Below are positions 6,584-13,852 of a stretch of DNA of 18,158 bases, one piece after another. Within the stretch, counting starts at the first letter, position 1. Each line of letters begins with the position of its first letter. The notes beneath the pieces are model-generated. The model was not told the DNA's origin and did no database searches. It saw only the letters and a program-made list of their open reading frames with translations. The stretch is from contig CAZMZG010000035.1 of NCBI GenBank assembly GCA_964570785.1, positions 1-18,158 on the forward strand. Reading direction: 5' to 3'. A program made the position numbers and the translations under genes. The stretch comes from Thermatribacter sp964570785. Its GTDB lineage: Bacteria > Atribacterota > Atribacteria > Atribacterales > Thermatribacteraceae.

Positions 6584-7642
6584 TTATATGAAGGAGGCGA
6601 TTAAATCTCCTACTTCCTGAGTGCTCATTCCCATTTTACCGGCGCTCATGCTTTTGATTTTTCCTGTTTCCAGGGCTTTTATAACTGCATTTTCTACCGC
6701 CTGAGATGCTTCGCTTTCCCCAATGTTGTCAAGGAGCATGCCCATGGCGCAGATGGCAGCTATGGGGTTAATCACATTTTGACCTGTATATTTGGGTGCT
6801 GAACCGCCAATGGGTTCAAACATGGAAACCCCTTCGGGGTTAATATTTCCGCCTGCCGCAACGCCCATACCTCCCTGGATCATAGCTCCAAGGTCAGTGA
6901 TGATATCGCCAAACATATTATCGGTTACAATAACATCAAACCATTCCGGATTTTTGACCATCCACATGGTGGTGGCATCCACGTGTGCGTAGTCAGTTTG
7001 CACTTCCGGGTATTCCTTAGCCACTTCGTAAAAGGTCCGTTCCCAGAGGTCAAAGGCGTAGGTGAGGACGTTGGTTTTGCCGCACAGAGTCAACTTTTTC
7101 TTTTTGTTACGCTTCATGGTATATTCGAAAGCAAAGCGTATACAACGCTCCACGCCCTTGCGAGTATTGATTGACTCCTGAATGGCTACTTCAAAAGGAG
7201 TTCCCTTGCGCAGGAACCCACCCGCCCCTACATACAGGCCTTCGGTATTTTCGCGCACCACCACGAAGTCGATATCCTCAGGACCCTTGTCTTTTATGGG
7301 GGTCCACACGTTTGGATAGAGCTTTACAGGACGGAGATTTATGTACTGGTCCAGTGAAAAGCGTATTTTGAGTAGAATTCCCTGTTCCAGTATTCCAGGT
7401 TTTACGTCAGGATGGCCTATGGCGCCAAGATACAGTGCATTAAGCTTTTTGAATTCTTCGATGGCTGAATCTGACAATGTCTCGCCGGTTTTCTTGTAGT
7501 GCTCTCCTCCGAAGGGATAAACGATGGTTTCATATTTAAAGCCGTATTTGCTGGCTGCTGCTTCCAGTATCTTTAATCCCTCGCGCACCACTTCCGGCCC
7601 AGTGCCGTCTCCAGGGATTACACCGATGTGGTAGTTTTTCAT
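6584..7642 (-). CDS. leuB: 3-isopropylmalate dehydrogenase family beta-decarboxylating dehydrogenase
   Basis: The 352-residue protein is a full-length member of the isocitrate/isopropylmalate dehydrogenase family (NAD-dependent oxidative decarboxylation). Visible features are IPGDGTGPEVV (residues 9-19), the substrate arginines R94, R104 and R130, the Lys in CGKTNVL, the metal-binding Asp segment DNMFGDIITDLGA, and the cofactor loop EPIGGSAPKYTGQNVINPIA. The stretch from ILLKIRFSLDQYINLRPVKL onward resembles actinobacterial LeuB and also tartrate/D-malate dehydrogenases more than the ALRK/LFANLRP form of classical LeuB. Leucine biosynthesis is the likeliest role, but no leuACD genes are adjacent, so D-malate or another 2-hydroxyacid remains possible. 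Start: ATG with AAGGAGG upstream. Confidence 0.75.
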   Translation of the reverse strand: MKNYHIGVIPGDGTGPEVVREGLKILEAAASKYGFKYETIVYPFGGEHYKKTGETLSDSAIEEFKKLNALYLGAIGHPDVKPGILEQGILLKIRFSLDQYINLRPVKLYPNVWTPIKDKGPEDIDFVVVRENTEGLYVGAGGFLRKGTPFEVAIQESINTRKGVERCIRFAFEYTMKRNKKKKLTLCGKTNVLTYAFDLWERTFYEVAKEYPEVQTDYAHVDATTMWMVKNPEWFDVIVTDNMFGDIITDLGAMIQGGMGVAAGGNINPEGVSMFEPIGGSAPKYTGQNVINPIAAICAMGMLLDNIGESEASQAVENAVIKALETGKIKSMSAGKMGMSTQEVGDLIASFI

Positions 7643-7661
7643 TTTTTGCCTCCTTCCTTAT

Positions 7662-7690
7662 TTGCTTTTTCAAGCATTATATTTTAATCT
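7662..7690 (+). promoter_or_regulatory. Possible xseAB promoter overlapping the leuB promoter
   Basis: TTGCTT (7662-7667) and TAATCT (7685-7690) are 17 bases apart on the plus strand. The leuB -10 hexamer on the other strand lies inside this spacer. If both are used, initiation at the two promoters would be mutually exclusive. Confidence 0.4.
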
Positions 7691-7704
7691 GAAGGGAGGG
7701 TAAA
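7676..7704 (-). promoter_or_regulatory. Predicted leuB promoter
   Basis: On the minus strand TTTACC (7699-7704) and TATAAT (7676-7681) are separated by 17 bases, with a perfect -10. The -35 box abuts the GGAGG of xseA (7705-7709), so the two divergent genes share a very compact control region. Confidence 0.55.
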
Positions 7705-7717
7705 GGAGGTTCTGCTC

Positions 7718-9097
7718 TTGGAGTTTGAGTTTCCATGGGGTGAAATGGAAGTCTTTGATTTTTTCACTTCTTTAGACAGGAACTCAAAGTATCTTACCCT
7801 TTCCCAGCTTACTCAGCTAGTAAAAACATGCCTGGAAGAGGCTTTTTCCGCTGAGATGTGGGTGGTTGCTGAAATTGCTGCCTTGAAGGTTAGCCGTAAT
7901 GGTCATTGCTTTATGGAGCTTGTGGAAAAAGAGGGAGAAGTACTTAGAGCGAAAGTGGAAGCTTTAATGTGGCGGGATAGTTTTAGCAGAATTCGCGTTT
8001 TCTTTGAAGAAACAACTGGTGAAACCCTGAGAGAAGGACTGAAGGTGCTTCTTTTGGGCAAGTTAATTTTTCACTCTGTACATGGTTTAAGATTAGAGAT
8101 AATTGATATAGATCCCAGTTTTTCTCTGGGGGAGATGATGCGCCGGCGTCATGAAATAATCGCCCGCTTATCTGGGGAAGGATTGCTCGAGAAAAATGCT
8201 TCTTTGTTGCTTCCTCCGGTCATTCAGCGCATTGCAGTTGTCTCTTCTCCTCAGGCGGCTGGATGGGGGGACTTCGTCCATCATTTGCAAGATAACGCTT
8301 TCGGGTACCGTTTTTTATGCTGTCTTTTTCCGGCTTTTGTTCAGGGAGAAGAAGCAGAGATTTCTTTAATTCAGGCACTTGAGGAAGTGGAAAAGAGAAC
8401 CAGTTATTTTGACGTGGTGGTTGTTATTCGTGGGGGTGGGTCACGCACTGATTTGAGTTCCTTTGATAGCTACCTTCTGGCCAAAAAGGTGGCTAATTTT
8501 CCGATCCCGGTGATTACCGGCATAGGTCATCAGCGAGACCAGTCAGTCCTGGATATGGTGGCACATACTTCCCTGAAAACACCGACTGCTGTGGCTGAAT
8601 TTATCATTGCTCATGCCCGGAACTTTGAGTTGTCTTTGTTGGAGCTTGAAAAACGAGTTAAAAGAAAGGCAGAGGGCTTTGTGAATGAGACCAAGACGAT
8701 TCTTGAGCTTTTGAAAGAGCGCCTGGTACGCCTTGGCGAGCGTGAAATAGGCAAAGGTCGCTATATGCTAAAGGAAAGCTTTCGAGAAATAGAGGCTTTT
8801 TGCGTTAATTCTTTGGGGAAAGAAGCAAGGGTTCTCGGAGAATTTGCCCAGAGGATTCAATATGTTTCGAGAGCTTTGTGGCGGGAATTCTGGAAACAAA
8901 TCGAGTATAGTGAAAACATGGTGCGTCTTCTGGATCCTCAGAATGCCCTGAGGAGAGGGTACAGCATCACCTTTCTGGAGGGTAAAATTTTGAAACACGC
9001 GGGAGAGGTTGTTCCGGGGCAACGCATTGAGAGCTGGCTTTTTGATGGTAAACTGATTAGCAGGGTGGAGGAAAGCCATGAGCGAAGAGAAGATTGA
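7718..9097 (+). CDS. xseA: Exodeoxyribonuclease VII large subunit
   Basis: The 459-residue catalytic subunit of the ssDNA exonuclease works with XseB in repair. An OB-fold domain lies at about 25-125. The catalytic domain follows, with QRIAVVSSPQAAGWGDF, VVVVIRGGGSRTDLSSFDSY and PIPVITGIGHQRDQSVLDMV, then AHTSLKTPTAVAEFII. A long helical/coiled-coil region follows, and the C-terminus has ALRRGYSIT. The AAGWGDF, GIGHQRD and TPTAVAEF wording matches the Bacteroidota-style form rather than the usual TGAAIRDF / GHETD form, hinting at transfer or a deep variant. About 20 extra N-terminal residues precede the usual start. The start is TTG at 7718, supported by AAAGGAGG 8 bases upstream. It overlaps xseB by 20 bases. 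Confidence 0.9.
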   Translation: MEFEFPWGEMEVFDFFTSLDRNSKYLTLSQLTQLVKTCLEEAFSAEMWVVAEIAALKVSRNGHCFMELVEKEGEVLRAKVEALMWRDSFSRIRVFFEETTGETLREGLKVLLLGKLIFHSVHGLRLEIIDIDPSFSLGEMMRRRHEIIARLSGEGLLEKNASLLLPPVIQRIAVVSSPQAAGWGDFVHHLQDNAFGYRFLCCLFPAFVQGEEAEISLIQALEEVEKRTSYFDVVVVIRGGGSRTDLSSFDSYLLAKKVANFPIPVITGIGHQRDQSVLDMVAHTSLKTPTAVAEFIIAHARNFELSLLELEKRVKRKAEGFVNETKTILELLKERLVRLGEREIGKGRYMLKESFREIEAFCVNSLGKEARVLGEFAQRIQYVSRALWREFWKQIEYSENMVRLLDPQNALRRGYSITFLEGKILKHAGEVVPGQRIESWLFDGKLISRVEESHERRED

Positions 9098-9320
9098 TTA
9101 CCGACAGGCGATCGAAGAATTGCAATTGATTGTTAGTGAGCTTGAAAAGGGAGAGCTGGATCTCGATTCTCTGCTTGAGAAGGTAAAACGAGCAGCTTTT
9201 TTGTGTTCCTTTTGTAAAAGTCGCCTGCGAGAGGTGGAAAAAGAGCTGGAGGCCGTATTTTTAAAAATGGAGGAGGAACTGAACCAGGAAAACTCTTCGC
9301 CTTCCGGCAACAATGTGTGA
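9078..9320 (+). CDS. xseB: Exodeoxyribonuclease VII small subunit
   Basis: The 80-residue protein has the normal size and pattern of XseB: YRQAIEELQLIVSELEKGEL, then DLDSLLEKVKRA and a helix that ends in REVEKELEAV. Small subunits bind as multiple copies to the coiled coil of XseA and restrain or target the exonuclease. Two cysteines in the turn (FLCSFCKSRL) replace the more common CxxxL pattern. The ATG lies 20 bases inside the end of xseA with GGAGGAAAGCC upstream, so the pair is co-transcribed and coupled. Confidence 0.9.
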   Translation: MSEEKIDYRQAIEELQLIVSELEKGELDLDSLLEKVKRAAFLCSFCKSRLREVEKELEAVFLKMEEELNQENSSPSGNNV

Positions 9321-9329
9321 TAGAGTAGC

Positions 9330-9357
9330 TTCCGTGTTGAGTGGGATGTGGTAAAAT
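9330..9357 (+). promoter_or_regulatory. Possible promoter of the sugar-transport operon
   Basis: TTCCGT (9330-9335) and TAAAAT (9352-9357) are 16 bases apart. A second GTAAAAT follows at 9364-9370, making two copies of GTAAAAT in 20 bases. Which is the true -10 cannot be decided by eye, but this is the only promoter-like AT-rich block in the 177-base gap after xseB. Confidence 0.35.
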
Positions 9358-9407
9358 AATGTAGTAAAATTAAAAACAAGTCATAAAGAAGAGTGGGGAG
9401 GTGAGAA

Positions 9408-9431
9408 ATGGGGATCAAAGTGCTGCTTTAG
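9408..9431 (+). CDS. Seven-codon leader mini-ORF with strong ribosome-binding site
   Basis: GGGGAGGTGAGAA is followed by ATG at 9408 and encodes MGIKVLL before TAG at 9429-9431. The Shine-Dalgarno is stronger and better spaced than most in this window, so ribosomes should load here, 66 bases before the binding-protein gene. It may be a regulatory leader, or the relic of a former start. TTGTTGCATG occurs twice downstream (once just before the real start, once as ATG-TAA). Confidence 0.4.
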   Translation: MGIKVLL

Positions 9432-9497
9432 TGGAGAATTTGCTTTTGGTGTTGGGTTTTTGTTGCATGTAAAGTTTCGAGAGGGGGGGTTTGTTGC

Positions 9498-11120
9498 ATG
9501 AAGTGTTCTTCAGTGTGGTTAGTTTTGGTTTTGGCTTTAGTGCTTGTTTTGGCTTGGGGTTCTCTGAGTCTAGCTCAGGAAGCAACTTCGGAGTTGGAGC
9601 TTAAAACTGCAGAAGCTGCCTTCCAGGCTGCCGACAAGGGCAATCCCGATCCCGCCTGGCAAGGGCAGAAGTTCACTATAGGAGTGTATTCGGCAGGACC
9701 TCGCGGTGCAATTTCTGGACCTCTTTATTTCTGGCGTCCTTTCTTTGAAAAACTTACTGGAGCAACTTACGATATAGTGGAAATTCCCTTTGGTGAGCTT
9801 CGCGAAAAGATTTTCACCGATTTGATGACCGGAACTGGATATTATGATGTGATAATTGGTCCCAGCTGGTTTTACGGTGATTATGTGTCCAATGGCTGGA
9901 TCGTACCCATTGATAAGTATTTCGATGATCCTCGCATGCCCAAGTGGGATAGGGATTCCGTTTTGCTTCCCATCAGAGAGCTCTTGCAGTGGAAGGGCAC
10001 CTGGTACGGTTTTAACAACGATCATGATGGTCAGGTGCTTTACTACCGTCGAGATATCTTAACCGACCCCAAATGGCAAGAACTCTTTAAACAAGAGAAA
10101 GGATACGATTTGCCAGTTCCTCCGCGCACCTGGGAAGAAGTCTATGACGTTTGCGACTTCTTCAACGGCAAAGACTGGAACGGTGATGGCGAAAAAGATT
10201 ACGGCATTACCATGCACTTAAAAGTTGGCGGGCAGGGCTTCTTCCATTTCATGGCACTTTCTGCTCCTTACGTGGTTTCACCGGCTCCGGGAGATGACCC
10301 CACCAAAGTAACTCGTTATCACAACGTTTACTGGTTTGACCCGGAAACCATGGAGCCCCTGGTGGATACCCCAGGTTTTGTTGAGGCACTGAAGATGCTT
10401 CTTAAGCTTTCCAAGACCGGTCCATCGGCAATGTGGGGCTGGAGCCTTGGTGAGGCCTGGGATGCTTTCTTGAGAGGCAAAGCTGTTTTGACTTTCTCCT
10501 GGGGTGACGTAGGTTCGTTATCCCAGCTTCCTGAAAGATCCGACATTAAAGGTAAGCTTGGAGTTGCTCCTATTCCAGGTAGTGAAAAATACTACGATCT
10601 TGAGACCAAACAGTGGATTAGTCAAAGGAACTTTGTTGCTAATACAGTGGGAGCCTCCTGGCATGGAGTAATTTCCAAGTTTTCCGAGAAACAGGATCTC
10701 GCTGCCTACTTCCTTTCCTGGCAGGCTACTCCTGAAATCAACCACTGGAACGTGGTCTGGGGCTGGACGGGCATCGATCCAGGAACTCTCTATGACCTTC
10801 TCAAGCCCACTGGGTATGCCGATATCGAGGAGTATGCACAGACTGGATACGATGCAGAAGATGCTCGCCAGTTCGTAACCGCCTATGAGGAAATGTGGTA
10901 CAAGTATCCTCTGCGCCAGGCTTATCTGCGTATTCCTGGCGCCCCTGAGTACTGGGAAGTGTGGGACATTCATCTTTCGGAAGCAGTGGTTGGACAGACA
11001 TCTCCTGAAGAGGCGCTGCGCAGGACCAAAGAAGATTGGAACGCCATTACTGATCGTCTGGGCAGAGAGAAGCAGAAGAAGATCTACCAGGAAGCTATCG
11101 GGTACGTTCCAGAAAAATAG
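9498..11120 (+). CDS. CUT1-type sugar ABC transporter, extracellular solute-binding protein
   Basis: The 540-residue secreted protein has a long hydrophobic signal (residues about 6-26, likely cut after SLA). There is no lipobox, so it would be a free periplasmic protein. It has the family 1 solute-binding architecture: KFTIGVYSAGP, then GTGYYDVIIGPSWFYGDYVS, the hinge YGFNNDHDGQVLYYRRDIL, PRTWEEVYDVCDFFN, GKAVLTFSWGDVGS, and a Trp-rich C-terminal half. At 540 residues it is longer than the usual 420. DWNGDGEKD (residues 226-234) has the spacing of an EF-hand-like calcium loop. The two permease genes that follow support a carbohydrate (probably oligosaccharide or polyol) substrate. GGGGGGG precedes the ATG by 8 bases. 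Confidence 0.88.
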   Translation: MKCSSVWLVLVLALVLVLAWGSLSLAQEATSELELKTAEAAFQAADKGNPDPAWQGQKFTIGVYSAGPRGAISGPLYFWRPFFEKLTGATYDIVEIPFGELREKIFTDLMTGTGYYDVIIGPSWFYGDYVSNGWIVPIDKYFDDPRMPKWDRDSVLLPIRELLQWKGTWYGFNNDHDGQVLYYRRDILTDPKWQELFKQEKGYDLPVPPRTWEEVYDVCDFFNGKDWNGDGEKDYGITMHLKVGGQGFFHFMALSAPYVVSPAPGDDPTKVTRYHNVYWFDPETMEPLVDTPGFVEALKMLLKLSKTGPSAMWGWSLGEAWDAFLRGKAVLTFSWGDVGSLSQLPERSDIKGKLGVAPIPGSEKYYDLETKQWISQRNFVANTVGASWHGVISKFSEKQDLAAYFLSWQATPEINHWNVVWGWTGIDPGTLYDLLKPTGYADIEEYAQTGYDAEDARQFVTAYEEMWYKYPLRQAYLRIPGAPEYWEVWDIHLSEAVVGQTSPEEALRRTKEDWNAITDRLGREKQKKIYQEAIGYVPEK

Positions 11121-11140
11121 CTGAGGATATTTGAGATCAA

Positions 11141-11171
11141 GCAGGGGCCTCACCTTCCCTGAGGCCCCTGC
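11141..11171 (+). terminator. 12-bp hairpin between binding protein and permeases
   Basis: GCAGGGGCCTCA (11141-11152) and TGAGGCCCCTGC (11160-11171) form a perfect GC-rich stem with a 7-base loop. No U-tract follows, and the permease ribosome-binding site comes only a few bases later. It therefore looks like an intercistronic processing or partial-termination hairpin that lets binding protein accumulate in excess over permeases, as in malE-malF. Confidence 0.7.
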
Positions 11172-11190
11172 GACTCGGGGGAGAGAGAAG

Positions 11191-12042
11191 ATGAAAGAAC
11201 GAGGAAGCTTTTTTGTTATCCCAGGGGTTACGTGGGTTCTTCTTTTCACCATTTTTCCTCTGGTGTATTCTTTTCGGGTAAGTCTTTCCCGGGTTGCTTA
11301 TGGAAGGATAACTGGTTTTGCGGGTTTTGCTAATTATGTCCGCATGTTTCATGACTATCGTTTCTGGGGTGTTCTTGGTTTTACTCTCATCTTTGTTGTT
11401 TTAAGTGTTGCTATCACCGTTTCCCTGGGTTTGCTTCTGGCTCTGGTTTTTAACCGCAAAATGCGTGGACTGCGCTTTTTCAGGGCTTTAATGACTACCC
11501 CTCTTTTTACGGCTCCGGTTGCCCTGGGCTATCTGGGAGTCATGATGTTTTACGAAGAGAATGGACCGATTAACATTTTGCTTCAAACATTTGGTTTTGG
11601 CAAAATCCCCTGGCTTTCAGATATTTTCTGGGCACGAGCCGCGGTTGTTATAGTTGATGTCTGGCAATGGACGCCTTTTGCCTTTATCATTTTGTTAGCT
11701 GGTTTGCAATCTTTGCCTGATGAAGTTTATGAAGCCGCGGTACTGGATACCTCTTCTGGCTGGGATGTATTCCGATACATTACTTTTCCTATGATTTCTC
11801 CGGTACTGGGGACTGTAATCATGCTGCGCCTGGTCGATGCCTTTAAAGTATTTGATATTCCTTTTGCGCTTACCAGCGGAGGACCAGGTACTGCCACCCG
11901 GACTCTCACCTTTTATGTTTATACTCAGGGATTGAGGAACTTTGACCTGGGTTATGCTTCGGCGATGGCTTATTTCCTCATGTTTATGTCTTTAGCGGTG
12001 GGTATCTTTTTCTTCCGCAGATACCGCAGTCTGTATGAATGA
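11191..12042 (+). CDS. CUT1 sugar ABC transporter permease, MalF/UgpA type
   Basis: The 283-residue inner-membrane protein has six predicted helices. The opening FFVIPGVTWVLLFTIFPLVY is typical of this class, and the EAA loop (EVYEAAVLDTSSGWDVFRYI, followed by TFP) docks the ATPase. ALTSGGPGTATRTLTFYVY near the C-terminus is the usual MalF-class signature. The ATG at 11191 follows GGGGGAGAGAGAAG; an in-frame TTG further upstream lies within the hairpin and lacks a site. It forms the translocation pore with the next protein. No ATP-binding subunit is encoded in the operon, so a shared MsmK/MalK-like ATPase must come from elsewhere. Confidence 0.9.
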   Translation: MKERGSFFVIPGVTWVLLFTIFPLVYSFRVSLSRVAYGRITGFAGFANYVRMFHDYRFWGVLGFTLIFVVLSVAITVSLGLLLALVFNRKMRGLRFFRALMTTPLFTAPVALGYLGVMMFYEENGPINILLQTFGFGKIPWLSDIFWARAAVVIVDVWQWTPFAFIILLAGLQSLPDEVYEAAVLDTSSGWDVFRYITFPMISPVLGTVIMLRLVDAFKVFDIPFALTSGGPGTATRTLTFYVYTQGLRNFDLGYASAMAYFLMFMSLAVGIFFFRRYRSLYE

Positions 12043-12051
12043 GGTGATAAA

Positions 12052-12903
12052 GTGAGAAAGAAGAAGAAACTCAGTGTCGTGGATATTCTGATTTGGGTTG
12101 TGATCGCTATAACCTTTGTGTGGGTGATTACCCCTTTTTACTGGGCACTTATCACTTCTTTCAAAAAACCTTTTGATGTTTTCAGGCTTTCGATTATACC
12201 CTGGTTACAGTTTAAACCCACCCTTGACAACTGGTATATGGAGTTTACACAGCGCGGTCCCGAAATTATGAAGGGAATAACCAACAGCATCGTTATTTCG
12301 GTTTTTGCGGCTTTGTTGGCCATTGCTCTGGGTTCTCTTGCCGGTTATGGCTTAGCACGTTTCAGATTTCGCAAGTGGAAAAACCGGGATATGGCACTGT
12401 GGTTTCTTTCTCAGCGTTTTCTTCCCCCTGCGGCTACGGTAATTCCTTTCTTCCTGATTATAAAAAGCCTGGGTCTTCTGGACACTCGTTTGGCACTCAT
12501 TCTAGTTAATACCACCTTTACCATGCCTTTTGCGGTTTTGATTATGAGGGATATGTTTAAGGAGCTCCCTGTTGAGCTTGAAGAAGCGGCCCTGGTAGAT
12601 GGTTGCTCCCGCTGGACGGCTTTTTTGAGAGTGGCTCTTCCTCTGGCTGCTCCTGCTCTGGTTTCCACAGCAATTATTTGCTTCGCTTTCACCTGGAATG
12701 AGTTTCTCTTTGCTCTGGTTCTCACTTATCGCCAGGCGATTCCTATGACCATTGTGATTGCTGGTACCGAACATACTCAGGGAGTGCAGTTCTGGTACGT
12801 TTCTACCCGCTTGCTTTTAGCCATTTTGCCACCGGCAATCCTTGCTTTGATGGTGCAAAAGTACATCGTGCGAGGTTTAACCATGGGTGCGGTGAAAGGC
12901 TGA
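12052..12903 (+). CDS. CUT1 sugar ABC transporter permease, MalG/UgpE type
   Basis: The 283-residue partner permease has six predicted helices. Its N-terminus has WVITPFYWALITSFKKP, then the LAGYGLARFRF region, LLDTRLALILVNTTFTMPFA and the EAA loop ELEEAALVDGCSRWTAFLRV followed by ALP. The C-terminus VQKYIVRGLTMGAVKG is the standard end of this family. The start is GTG at 12052, preceded by GAGGTGAT; the gap to the previous gene is 9 bases. Confidence 0.92.
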   Translation: MRKKKKLSVVDILIWVVIAITFVWVITPFYWALITSFKKPFDVFRLSIIPWLQFKPTLDNWYMEFTQRGPEIMKGITNSIVISVFAALLAIALGSLAGYGLARFRFRKWKNRDMALWFLSQRFLPPAATVIPFFLIIKSLGLLDTRLALILVNTTFTMPFAVLIMRDMFKELPVELEEAALVDGCSRWTAFLRVALPLAAPALVSTAIICFAFTWNEFLFALVLTYRQAIPMTIVIAGTEHTQGVQFWYVSTRLLLAILPPAILALMVQKYIVRGLTMGAVKG

Positions 12904-12910
12904 TGTTCTG

Positions 12911-13852
12911 TTGAAGGTGCTGGTTTCTGGGGGAGCCGGTTTCATCGGCTCCCATGTGGTTGACGGTTATCTTGTTGCGGGTTATCAGGTTGTGGTGGTT
13001 GATAATCTCTCCACGGGAAAACGGTCCAACCTGAGCCCTGATGCCTCTTTTTATCAGGTGGATATAACTGACTCTGCTGCGTTGCGTAAGGTTTTTGAAA
13101 TAGAAAAACCAGACCTTGTTAATCACCACGCAGCCCAGGTTAACCTTCGCCGCTCGGTGGAAGACCCGATTTTTGACGCCCGGGTTAACGTTCTGGGAAG
13201 CCTGAACTTGATTGAGCTCAGCCGCCAGTTCCGGGTTGAAAAGTTTATCTTTGCATCCACCGGAGGAGCCATTTATGGAGAACCGGGTGCTTTACCGGTA
13301 AAAGAAGAGTCTGCTACTTCTCCACTCTCCCCTTACGGCGTGGCTAAAAGAAGTGTAGAGATGTATCTTGAATATTATTACCGGGTATGGGGGCTTGAGT
13401 ATGTTGCCCTGCGTTATGGTAACGTTTATGGCCCACGTCAGGACCCTTATGGTGAAGCTGGAGTGGTGGCTATATTTTGCGGAAAAATTTTGGAGGGGAA
13501 GCCCTGTGTTATTTTTGGTGATGGCAAGAAAACCCGGGATTATGTGTATGTTGAAGATGTGGCTCGGGCCAACCTCCTTGCTGTCTTTGCACCTTCTGGT
13601 GTTTACAATATCGGGACCGGCAAGGAAACCAGTGTTCTTGAGATTGTGGAAATGCTTGAGAGGGTTTCAGGAAGAAAGGTGGAAGTTGTCTTTGATGAGG
13701 AGCGCAAGGGAGAAATCAACCGCATAGCGCTTTCCTGCGAGAAAGCGCGGAAAATTCTGGGTTGGGTGCCAGAAGTAAGCTTTCCAGAGGGCCTTGAGAG
13801 AACTTTTCGCTTTTTTGAGGGTGAAATGCAAAATGCGGGCTATGGTTCTTGA
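12911..13852 (+). CDS. NAD-dependent sugar epimerase, GalE-like (UDP-glucose 4-epimerase type)
   Basis: The 313-residue short-chain dehydrogenase-type protein has the Rossmann motif GGAGFIGSH (residues 7-15), D31 after VVVV (NAD preference), NHHAAQVNLRRSVEDP, T117 in FASTGG, and catalytic Y142/K146 in PYGVAKR. It also has RYGNVYGPRQDPYGEAGVVA and the RDYVYVEDVA segment. These match the shorter GalE-like epimerases of thermophiles. It probably interconverts UDP-glucose and UDP-galactose or a related nucleotide sugar. The start is TTG at 12911, 8 bases after the permease stop. Being last but one in a transporter operon, it may feed imported sugar into metabolism or divert it to glycans; the substrate is not proven. 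Confidence 0.82.
   Translation: MKVLVSGGAGFIGSHVVDGYLVAGYQVVVVDNLSTGKRSNLSPDASFYQVDITDSAALRKVFEIEKPDLVNHHAAQVNLRRSVEDPIFDARVNVLGSLNLIELSRQFRVEKFIFASTGGAIYGEPGALPVKEESATSPLSPYGVAKRSVEMYLEYYYRVWGLEYVALRYGNVYGPRQDPYGEAGVVAIFCGKILEGKPCVIFGDGKKTRDYVYVEDVARANLLAVFAPSGVYNIGTGKETSVLEIVEMLERVSGRKVEVVFDEERKGEINRIALSCEKARKILGWVPEVSFPEGLERTFRFFEGEMQNAGYGS

Noticed and set aside
11131..11190. Longer N-terminus for the first permease starting at an in-frame TTG
   Set aside because: It would translate the intercistronic hairpin, and the ATG at 11191 has a good ribosome site and the canonical permease start.
13794..13832. Earlier start for the alcohol dehydrogenase
   Set aside because: It adds 13 residues not matching the family; MRAMVLEK at 13833 is the usual start.
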